Source: Vitrella brassicaformis
Taxonomy: Eukaryota; Sar; Vitrellaceae
Assembly (NCBI GenBank): GCA_001179505.1
Contig: CDMY01000973.1
Coordinates: 184,125-232,340 of the forward strand
Direction: 5' to 3'
Length of the DNA: 48,216 nt
Under the pieces are notes generated by a model. That model made no database searches. It worked only from the letters and a program-made list of their open reading frames with translations, and had not been told where the DNA came from. Position 1 is the first letter of the stretch. The number at the start of each line of letters is the position of its first letter. The translations under genes and the position numbers were made by a program. Below, in pieces: positions 32,001 to 41,603 of the stretch.

Positions 32001-35000
32001 CTATCGCCCTTCCAGCTGGCCGTCCACCTCCACCTCCCCGTCTGCAGCAAAATTCTCTCCATCGACATCACTGTGATTATCATTGCAATCGCCACCGCTT
32101 CTGTCGTCGCTCACGTGAGTGGCCTGATCATCCTCACCCCCACCGCCCCCACCTTGCTCAACGACCACCTGAATCACACTTGTCCGTCGAACACGAATGG
32201 CGCCACTCCAGGCCCCAGCGCCACACGGGTCAGCCGAGTGGTGACCGGGAAGCGATGCTTGAAGGCGCCACCAGCACCAGCACCAGCCACAGGCGCCTCG
32301 GTCGTCACGACGCTAAGCCGCACTGCAGATCATCAGAGAGAGAGAGAGAGCATTAATGATGTTCGGTCACCAGACCTGCCTGTCTGCCGGCCTGACAGTA
32401 TTTGTTTCCCATATCCCAAATCGTAATCCATGCGACGAAGTCGTCGCTGCTGTTGGTCAGCACCAGCTGTCGCACACGAGCGTCCTGGTCGAGTGCGGTT
32501 GTGCACCAGCTGAATGTGGTGGTGCATCCGGCCACTGGTGTGTGGGGCGACTGGGCGAGGAGGCCATTCAGACGGCCGCCATCAACATACCTGAACCACC
32601 CACACACACAGACACCCAATCGAACACACACCCCTCTCGCCACACTGGTGGCAGTGGTGTGTTACCTGTTGGGTCGTATCGATGTGGCAGAGAGCTGATA
32701 GTGAGTCCAGTAGAAGTGGTGGAAGATCATCTTCTTGGCAAACGACGACACTGACGCATCGGTTGATGAGGGGCGAGTAGTAGATGCGGCTGACCACCGG
32801 GGGGTCATGCTGCTGTCGGTGCCGCTGATACAGATGGTGGTGGGCAGGGAGGGGCGGGTCGACGGTCAGCCGGAAGTCGGGCTCGTCCTTGATGGCCCGC
32901 ACCTCACCATTGCCATAGCGGAACATCTGCAGGTGGCTGCCCTCACCGAAGTCGATGTGGCGGCCGACCACCATGAGCTGCGCCAACACACGAGCTACCG
33001 ATCCATACGCCTACACGACACCACACACACACAAGACAGAGAGAGAGGATGAGGCCTCTCTGCTGTCTCCCCGCCCCTCTGTGTGTGTGCCTTACCGTCT
33101 TGTTGGGGTGTGTGTTGATGTCATCTGCCGTGAGGTTGATGGGCAGCGTGCAGTAGCCGCACTGGCTGGCCCTCTGCAGCACCTCCCGCGTCTCATCCCA
33201 CCGCCCCCCCTCCTCGGCTATCCACACCGCCGCCAGCAGGTCGCCCATCTCCAGCGATTGGTCGAACCGCAGCAGCTGCACCAACGGAGTGTCGATGCCG
33301 CCACGGCCCACCGAGTGGTTGAGCCGGCTGCGCAGCTGTGTTGATGAGAAGGCGTCTCTGACGCACTGGGCTGTGTCCGTCAGCTGTACTGTGGTGTCCA
33401 TGTCGGGGATGCAGCAGCGGTCTTCGGCGAAGAGGTGGGCGAGGGGGTGCTGCTGTTGGTCAGATGAGGGCCGCCCCGAACACCATGACCACACTCGACA
33501 GCAGAGGTGCCACAGCCACACCAACGCCAGCCACCACACAGACGCCTGAAAACAGCCAATCAAGAAGGTACATCAGGAGAGGTGGCAATCTGTTGCTTAC
33601 TAGACCCACCTGCTGCTGGCGCTGTGGGTGCTTGTGTGTGATGCCGTCGCCATCACGGCTCAGTGAGTGGTCGAGTCGGCTGCGCAGCTGGTCTAATGAG
33701 AAGGCGTCTCTGATGCCTCGTGAGGCTGCCCTCAGCTGCAGTGTGGTGCCGATGTCGGGGATGCGGCACCGGTCTTCGGCGAACAGGTGGGTGAGGGGGT
33801 GCTGCTGGTTGCCCGCCTGCAGATCGCACACACACGTAACAACGCAGATCGATACTCAAGGCACATCTGGTGCATGTCGGTCGGTTGTGTCATACCCACC
33901 TGATGCTGCTGCTCTTGCTGCGGGTGGCTGCGGGTCGATGCGACGCCGTGGCGGCCAGGCGAGGCGAACATTTCATCTACAGCATCGGTCACGATCTGCA
34001 CGCACACCACAGACGACACAGTGACATCAACACGGTGCTGTGTTGGTGATCCAACTATTCTGTTGACATGCTCACCCCTTTGGTGGTCTGTGTGTCGCCC
34101 TACATGAGCCGCTGCATCCTCAACGTCGTCATGCCAGACTCCAACGCCGACTCGCTAACCGAACTCTGACCCACAAGGGCGGTACTCTGACATTGAACAA
34201 TCAGACACACAAACCCACACAGGCCATAGACACGTCATGACACGTGCCGCTTTGGCTCACCCATATGCGGCCCGCTATTTGGCCCTGAATGGTCTTGCGT
34301 GTGATGTAGACGCCCGTGGCGGCTAGCAGACGGACATCGCACGCGGCCAAGTCGATGTCACACAGCGACAAGAACTGCAGACTCAGAACCAAAGACAGAC
34401 AGGGAAAGTCGTTCGATAGCTGGAGGTGTCTGTGTGTGACTGGCTGCCCGACTGACCATGAGGTATTTGGCGAATGAGAACAGGCGGCCGTGGGTGTCCA
34501 TGCCGGCAGCAGTGAACAGCCCATCCAGACACTCAATGCCGCACACAGAAATATCAACCGCCACACGCTTCATCACCTGCACACACAGAGTGAAACGGAC
34601 AGACAGGTCGGTGTGCACAAGTGTGCGTCGTGTGCGTGTCTGTGTCTATGTATCAGTACCTTTGCCTGTGTGTGGGGGGGGTCATCCGGTATGTCGTCCA
34701 TCAGCAGGTGTGGCTCTAGCCGCTCGACGCAGGCGGCCACACACGCATCTGCTATCTGTGTGTCAGCAGCCAGGCAAGTGACACACAAACACACGAGTTC
34801 CACGAGTCGTTGCTTGACTGACATTCCCTTCTTATCTCGTGCCTGCGTGGCGTCGTTGTGTCGATGAGTCGGTCGGCGCGGCACACGTCCAGCAGCCGCA
34901 CCGCCCGCATGAGGGTCGCGTCGCGGCAGCCCATCGACGCTGCTCTCTTGACCATCCCACCCACCAACACGGCTGCAACACATGACAGACATCACAGCAC

Positions 35001-35070
35001 AGCACACACCTGAGTGCGTGTGCTGTGTGCTCTTGTGTGCGAGTCGTGCGCACCTCTCTGCTGCGGCCAT
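32001..35070 (-). CDS. Cyclin-like protein, copy A (frame-disrupted relative to copy B)
   Basis: The copy starts at ATG 35070 (MAAAERCARLAHK). Exons then encode AVLVGGMVKRAASMGCRDAT with LMRAVRLLDVCRADRLID, IADACVAACVERLEPHLL, VMKRVAVDISVCGIECLDGL, RLFSFAKYLM, CDIDLAACDVRLLAATGVYI and IAGRIW. The order resembles cyclin boxes N and C (tl-x-a-x-x-LLD; lAkyL-x-l-x-x-cD...LLAA-x-vY), a moderate match. The second half has HLFAEDRC...DAFS..QLRSRL (present twice, see repeat), MGDLLAAVWIAEEGG and AYRSVARVLAQLMVVGRHID. Relative to copy B one A is missing in the ACACAACGAC stretch (about 34863), so the exon ends out of phase with the next. This copy may be decaying or spliced differently. A joined tail could end at 32001 (VDGQLEGR), borrowing sequence related to the ARM-gene tail. 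Confidence 0.5.
33290..33840. repeat. Intragenic duplication of the LFAEDRC module in copy A
   Basis: About 170 bp around 33290-33470 and 33655-33830 encode two versions of the same module (LFAEDRCCIPDMDTTVQL / LFAEDRCRIPDIGTTLQL, then RDAFS-x-x-QLRSRL-x-HS). Copy B has only one (42890-43020). A tandem duplication inside copy A explains this. Confidence 0.8.
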
Positions 35071-35210
35071 TTCATGCTACCGTCCTGTTTGTCAGACAAC
35101 CGAACAACACAGAGCACCTCTTTTGATTGATCAGTCATCACTCCATCTCCCATTGTCCTGCTCCCCTCACTTGACAGCTGCCATGCGATGCCGTGCGATA
35201 GGCCTCAGCG
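35071..35210. promoter_or_regulatory. Divergent spacer, mirrored at 41462-41603
   Basis: 140 bp separates ATG 35070 (cyclin-like A, -) from ATG 35211 (+). The mirrored pair has 142 bp, with recognisable sequence identity (TTTTGATTGATCAGTCAT, GAGCACCTC). A bidirectional promoter kept in both copies is the simplest reading. Confidence 0.5.
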
Positions 35211-35369
35211 ATGAGTTCCAACCATCAACTTCTGCCTGATGGGGCTCCTGCTGCCCTCTGGAAGGCATCACAAGCGCTGAAACAGGGGAAGAGGCCCGTC
35301 GAGGAACGATCGAATCGATGCGAGCCGGAATGGATGCCGGCGATGAGGACGAGAAAAAACGACGTTCTC
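35211..35369 (+). other. Candidate 5' exon of ARM1 (IBB-like basic segment?)
   Basis: The frame MSSNHQLLPDGAPAALWKAS continues with KQGKRPVEERSNRC and MRTRKNDVL, ending at a GTGAGC donor. The counterpart at 41461-41301 (-) keeps MSSNHQLLPDGAPA, GKRPVEERS and the same donor. The GK-x-x-x-EER plus Arg/Lys spacing is reminiscent of the importin-beta-binding (IBB) domain. I could not place the splice into ARM1 with certainty. Confidence 0.35.
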
Positions 35370-35837
35370 GTGAGCCGCCAGACCTTAGCCGCCTGTTCCA
35401 TTCTATTTTGGCGTTGAGTGCCTCGCCTGCTGCCGGGCCGCATCCATCCATCTCGCGCGCTGCGGAGGAGATCTCTGTCGGTGAGTGAGCAGCCATGAGC
35501 GAGGGACCAGAGGGCATGCACGGGCAGCCCAGGTCTATCTCGTTTCGCAGGTGTGCGTCGTGAGGTCGGGGCGAGAGAGTAGGGCGGCAGTGGGACCATT
35601 CAGCAGCGAAGTGGAGTGAAGGGCCGCCGACCACTGACCAGGTCAGATGGATAAATCGGAGCAGGAATGGACCATTCTGCACATTGTGTGTATGTGTGTT
35701 GTTCCTCGCAGCTGTGAGGCAATGGAGTCGGCAGGCAGCACAGCAGAGCCTGGCCAAAGTGGACAAACTCTGCGAATCCATCCATACGTTGTCGACGATT
35801 GACGGACTCGTCTGGTGATGCCGCCTCCTTTGGCGTG

Positions 35838-38193
35838 ATGCGAGGCGTTTCAGCCTTCTTCAGCGCCCTTTGGACAGCCATCTCATCGTTGATATGGCCC
35901 GACCTCATGACCACTCCTCAACTCGTCAAGCGCCTTTCTGGCCACCTCTCCTTCGTCAAGCTGAGTGCCCTCCGTGAGCTGCACCAGCGGATCGAAAAGG
36001 ACGCCCAGGCGGCCATCGACGCCATCGGTGATGTGTCGGTGCTCGTTGGTCTTCTCAGCAGCTGTTGCCGTTCCACAGCTACCGAGGCGGCCAAATGTCT
36101 GGCCGCCATCGCTGCGGCTGCGGCTGACGTCGTCATTGATGCCAGACAGAGGGCCGCACCTGCTGACGCCCTCGTTGAGACCGATGCCATTGACGCCCTT
36201 GTTGAGGCCGATGCCATTTCCGGTCTCTTGCAGCAGCTCTCGTGGCCGGATCTTGCTGTGCGCGTCTACGTGGCGAGCGCCCTCTGCAGCATCGCAACCT
36301 CACGGCGGCAAAGGGTGGTGGTGGGGGTCAGCATGACCTCTCTGCTCGGCGTCATGGCCCGAGGACTCAACGGCGGCGATGCAGCCATCCAACTCGAGGC
36401 CGCCACGGCAGTCCGCGAGCTGTTCGCCATCGAAGGAGTGCCGCCCATCCAGGAGGCCGTCGATGCGGGTGTCATTCAACCACTCGTGGGGTTGCTCAGT
36501 GACTCGGGCCGCCCGACCCTCCAAGGTGACGCGGCGTGTGCACTGGCCAACATCGCGACGGGCACATCAGAGCAGACCCAGGCCATCGTCGATGCGGGTG
36601 GCATCCCGCCCCTCATCCAGCTGCTGTCGTCCCCTGATGGTGACGTGCGCCACCAGGCCGTGTGCGCACTGGGCAACATCGCAGTCGGTGGGCCAGCCGC
36701 TCGTGATTTGGTGCTGGCAGCGGGCGTCATGGAGCCGCTGCTCAAGGTGCTTCGCGAGAGCAAGAAGGTGTCGATGCTGCGCAGCGCCAGCCGGACGCTC
36801 GCGAACCTGTGCAGTAGGCAGCCCCCGCCCCCCTTCGAGTTGGTGTCACCAGCGGTGCCGGTGGTCGCAGAGCTCATCAGGAGGCCTGACCAGGACGCTA
36901 AGGTGCTCAGACAGGGGTGCCTCGCGCTGTCGCACTTGACCTATGAGGGGCCCGATGAGGCCATCGAGGCGGTGGTGGGCAGTGGTGTATGCAGTCGTCT
37001 GGTGGAGCTGATGGGGGGGCATGACAGCCACACGGTCCGGAGGCATGCACTATGCGCTTTCGGAAAGATCGTGGCGGGTACACAAACACACGGAAGGCTG
37101 GATTGAAGAGACAGATTTGGATGGCTTGTTGATGGCTGTTCTGATGTTGGTGTGTCTGTGTGTGAGTGCTGTCAGGCAGTGAAGTGCACACACAGGAGAT
37201 GGTTGACTGCGGTGCCATTCCTTCCTTGAAGGCGTTGCTGTCGTCACCAAGGCGGAACGTCCGCAAGGGGGCCTGTTTTGCCATCTTCAACATCATGAGA
37301 GGTAGGTCCATGAAGGCAGGAGGGCACACAAACAACACATTGCGAACAATGGCGTGTCTTTGTCTAATTAGGTAATCGTGATCAGGTTCAGGCAGTCATC
37401 GACTCTGGCGTGGTGCCGCAAGTGATCATCATGGCCACAACTGATGTGCCGAGCGTTCAGAAGGGGGCACTGTCCGTCATCATCAACGGAGTGGGACTCG
37501 GATCGCAGGCACAGGTAGACGAGATCTGATTCAGCCTACAACATCCTGCATTGCTGCTGTGTCCGTCTCGGCGTTGTGGTTCAGGTTGAGTATTTGGTTG
37601 GGTGTGGGTGTGTCGGGCCGCTGTGTGATCTGTTGGTGGACGGAATTGAGGTCGCCATACTCGGTGGGGCACTCGTTGCAATCCACAACTTCCTATGGTA
37701 CCGTTTCTGTCACAACACGACGCATTTATGCCGTGACAATGAATTGTCCCGTGTTGGGGGTTCTGTTCTATGCAGCGTGGGTGAGCAGGTGCAGGCGCGC
37801 GACGGCCTCCCACACAATCCCTACTGCGACGTCATAGAACAGGTGAGTCACACACAGGCGATAGAAAGAGCTCCCGGAACCATCTGCTTTGTCGGCCTGT
37901 CGTGTGTGCAGGCTGACGGTCAGAACAGAATTTCGCAGCTCACACACCATCGCGACGAAAACATACGGAATTATGTCAGTCGGCGTGACGGCAGGGTGTC
38001 TCTCTCCTCACACGTGTGATTTCTGTGCTGTGTTGTGCTGTGCTGTGCTGTGATGGTTCAGTCGAGCGCCATTCTCGCCACTCACTGGAACATCATGGTC
38101 GACATCGACAGTGACACCGACGCAGGCTCAGATGGCACCGACAGCACCAACACTAGTAGTGACGAGACGCTATCGGAGGACAACGTCGAGTGA
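35838..38193 (+). CDS. Importin-alpha-like armadillo repeat protein ARM1, 7 exons, 627 aa from this ATG
   Basis: Exons 35838-37077, 37176-37301, 37372-37514, 37585-37697, 37776-37842, 37912-37974 and 38062-38193 join in consistent phase. ARM repeats fill the protein. The core reads ALANIATGTSEQTQAIVDAG, GIPPLIQLLSSPDGDVRHQA and CALGNIAVGG, very close to importin-alpha repeats 2-4. The Trp of the W-x-x-x-N pair is Cys here in both repeats (ACALANI, VCALGNI), so the NLS-binding ladder is altered. The C-terminus is acidic (DIDSDTDAGSDGTDSTNTSS). A soluble cytosolic or nuclear scaffold or transport adaptor is expected. The start is uncertain: homology to ARM2 begins upstream (35710-35800) but in other frames, so the 5' end has been remodelled and a spliced 5' exon (35211) is possible. 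Confidence 0.72.
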
Positions 38194-38796
38194 TGGAGGC
38201 TCAGAGCGATGGAGTAATAGAGGAAGAGAGGGAAAGAGGGGGAGACGGGAGGGGTCAGGGCTGCCGGTTAGAGAGCGATGGAGACAGTCCATGGTTTCCT
38301 GCCGTGGGGAGACAGACAGGAGGGACACATTCATGGATTGTTGTACAGATGGACCTCGTGAATAGACAGACCGCCATACGAGCGTCGAAGTAACGACAAG
38401 TCTGCTCCAGCCTCAGCTCAAAGAGATCGATGATATCTCAGCCTCGACTCTTGACAACTATCTCTCGCTGCTTCCGTTAAGAGTACTACGCGAGTGAGAG
38501 GCGTCTTATCGATGAACGATGTGTGTATGTGCCCGGCCGCGTCTCGATCGGGTCGATCGCCATTCATTGTGATTTGTGAAGAGTTGCGACGTCCGTGTCG
38601 CTGCGTGTCGATCGAATACATGCGAGCAGCAGCCATCAACTCACCAATCCGTCCATCCGTCCACGCGATCCATGGGATCCATCCATGTGTCCATTTGTCT
38701 GTCTCTGAGGCTGTCGGCTGTCGTTTCCTTGACATGCGCCCCTCCAGCCAGCCGCTAAGCCACATACAAAAACATACCCAGGTATGGCTTTGCTAT
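38194..38796. other. Convergent spacer at the axis of the inverted duplication
   Basis: About 600 bp between the ARM1 and ARM2 stops, with A/G-rich sequence and CCATCCGTCCATCC repeats. No gene seen. The mirror axis of the cluster falls here. Confidence 0.5.
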
Positions 38797-40956
38797 CTAT
38801 CGCTCCTCTTCCCCACTATCGCCCTGCAGGTGGCCGTCCACCGCCCCATTCCCCTCTCCAGCGATATCGCTATCGCCATCGCTGTTGTCGTCGCCTACGT
38901 GGGTGGCCTGGTCATCCCCACCGCCACCTGGGTGTACAGGGCCCACCTGAATCACACCCGCCTCGAATAAAGCTTCCAGCCGATGAAGATCGACGCGAGC
39001 GGGGAAACGGTTGAGGAGAAACAAAGATGCCTAAATGAATCAAAAGACCACCCACACTGTGTGTCTGCGTCCCTTGTCGCCATGGGCGCGTTGATGGGCA
39101 CCTGCGCTGCGATGTTCATGTCGTTGTGTGTCTGCAGCTCGACTATCTTGTCCACACCGCCGGCCTGCATGGACGAGGTTGAACGATCACACAGCCATTT
39201 GGCTCTGTGCGTGTGTCGGGCTGCAGTGTTCTTTCCTCTCGTTTGCTGTCCAATTACCTGCTCCACTAGTGTGGAGTAGGGGTTGTCGGGGAGGCCCTCG
39301 TTGGCCTGCTTCTCACGACCCGCACTGCATGGATGACACACACAGGCAACACACGGTATGTAAAGCGTTTGTGTGCACTTGGCTGGTCTCATTTTACCTC
39401 AGTATCTCCTTGAGGACTGCGAGAGTAGATTGGATGTTCCTGAGGTTCTCGGCGGCCTGGAGCAGGTCACAGAGAGGCTGGACGCCGCCGCACTCAACAA
39501 CATACTCGGTCTGCACAGAATGGAAAGCGCTTTTGTGTGTGTGTGATGTGTGTGTGTGTGATATGCATCTCGGCCGCTACAATACGCACCTGTTGCTGTG
39601 ATCCCATAGCTATGTTTCCGATGGCCTGGGCTGCCATCTCCTTTAGCCCCAGTGCGGCTTCCCCACTGGCCGCTGCCGCTGTGTCAACCAGCAAAGGCAC
39701 CAGCCCACCATCGATGACCGCCTGTCGGTGAGGAGTAGTACTGCCTGTATAACCTGAGCAGCAAGCCGGCACCACACACATGACGTGCTTGATGGGGTGG
39801 CTGTGATATGTGTGGCCGTTTTACCTCCAGTGATGAACAAGACTATGGCGCATCCGACAGCTTTCACCTTCCACAAGTCGGCCGACTCGAGCAGTGCCTT
39901 CATCGATGCCACGGCACCACACTCGACCAACACGTCACGGTCAGCATCGGTACCTATAAGCGAAATCACCGATCAGAGGCAATCAGGACAGACACAGCGA
40001 GCCATGCAGCAGCATTTGGTGGTGTGTCGTGTCCTGATGTTTGGTGGCTGACCTTGAGCCGCGTCCATACACAACCTCCCAAAATCCGCCAAGGCCGCTA
40101 GTGCAGATCGCACCACCGATTCATCCTGCTCAGGTGCGGCGACGAGGTTGGCCAGGAGGGGCACGAAGGGGGCCAACTCAGCCAGAGGGACAGGGAGGGG
40201 TGAATTCTCGGACACACGCCACAAGTTGCCCAGCAGCTGGCAGCCCCATTCCAGCACCGTGACGTTGCCGCTTCCACGCATCGCCGTCAGCAACGGCTCC
40301 AGCACGCCGGCCACCAACACGGCGTCGCGACAAGTCGTCGATGCGACCGTGATGTTGTTCAGCGCCCCGATGGCCGCTGTACGCCCATCCTCATCAGGGG
40401 ACGACAGCAGCTGAATGAGGGGCGGGATCCCGCCCGCATCGACGATGGCCGGGGTCTGCTCCGATGTGCCCGCGGCAATGTTGCCGAGCGCCCATATGGC
40501 CTCGTTCCGCACATCACCATCAGAGGACGACAGCAGCTGCACGAGGGGCTGGACCGCACCAGCATCGACCACCGCCGCATGACGAACCGCCAGCATGCCG
40601 AGGGTCTGTGCTGCTCGGGCCTGCACGTACGTGGCCTCGCACCTCAGCAGATCCACCAACACAGCCACCAGGCCATCAGTGTTGACAGCCTTCTGCTCGA
40701 TGGTTCCCTCCAGGTGCTTGATGGACAGCAGGCGGATCAGCTGAAATATGGCCTCGCTCCGAAGCTGGGGATCACTGGCCGACGCCATTAGGTGGCAGAT
40801 GTCGGACAGGGCGGCTGTGATCTCGTTTTCGACGGCGTCCAATCCTCGCTCCTGCACCGCCTGATCGTAGGCCTCCTTGGTGGAGATGGCATCGAAGAGC
40901 TTGCCCGCCTTGGCCAGCACTGCTTGGGGTGAGGGATTGTCAGCCGTGGACTCCAT
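38797..40956 (-). CDS. Importin-alpha-like armadillo repeat protein ARM2, 7 exons, about 560 aa
   Basis: Exon 1 (40956-40053) is followed by six exons down to TAG 38797. All borders are GT-AG and in phase. The N-terminal helical part (PSPQAVLAKAGKLFDAIST, LSDICHLMASASDPQ) precedes ARM repeats: AVVDAGAVQPLVQLLSSSDG, IWALGNIAAGTSEQT, AIVDAGGIPPLIQLLSSPDE and GALNNITVASTTCRDAVL. One W-x-x-x-N pair is kept (WALGN); the next has Gly for Trp (GALNN). Later exons encode weaker repeats, NEGLPDNPYSTLVEQ and a Gly/Asp-rich acidic tail (GGGGDDQATHVGDDNSDGDS). No IBB domain is present from ATG 40956. An acceptor precedes this ATG in open frame, and a candidate upstream exon (41461-41301) joins in phase, so the true start may be further up. 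Confidence 0.78.
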
Positions 40957-41300
40957 TGCCTCACAGCTGCGAAGCCCAACACATACACACACGTGCAGAA
41001 TGGTTCGTGTCTGCTCTCCTTCATCTTTCTGACCTGGTCAGTGCTCGTCTTCCCTTGACTTCGCTGCCGCCCTACTCTTCGGTGCAGATCTCACAGCTCA
41101 CACCTGCAGAATGAATGACACCACGAAGTGTGATAGACCTGGGCTGCCCGTGGATGCCTTCTGGTCCTCGCTCATGGCTGCTCACTCACCGACAGAGATC
41201 TCCTCCGCAGCGCGCGAGATGGATGGATGCGGCCCGGCAGCAGGCTGGGCACTCAACGCCAAAAGAGAATGGAACAGGCGGCTAAGGTCTGGCGGCTCAC

Positions 41301-41461
41301 GAGAACGTCGTGGTTTTTCTCGTCTTCATAGCCGGCATCCATTCCGGCTCGCATCGGCTCGATCGTTCCTCGACGGGCCTTTTCCCTCGTTCCCGCGCTC
41401 GTGATGCCTTCAAGAGGCCAGCAGGAGCCCCATCAGGCAGAAGTTGATGGTTGGAACTCAT
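41301..41461 (-). other. Candidate 5' exon of ARM2
   Basis: ATG 41461 opens MSSNHQLLPDGAPAGLLKAS, then GKRPVEERSSRCEPEW and a GTGAGC donor at 41301/41300. Its phase fits the acceptor just upstream of ATG 40956 (giving FSCEAMESTADN), through an intron of about 330 bp, long for this genome. Conserved with 35211-35369. Confidence 0.4.
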
Positions 41462-41603
41462 CGCTGAGGCCTATCGCACGGCATCATGGCGGCTGTGACG
41501 GTGAGGCGAGCATTACGATAGGAGAGGGATGCCGGATGACTGATCAATCAAAAGAGGTGCTCTGTGTTGTTCGGTTGTCTGACAAACAGGACGGTAGCAT
41601 GAA

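Noticed and set aside
35167-35781. 204-codon minus-strand ORF, with a plus-strand counterpart at 41111-41404
   Set aside because: Its frame is shared between the arms only in part and it is antisense to the candidate ARM exon. The conserved donor and ATG favour the other strand.
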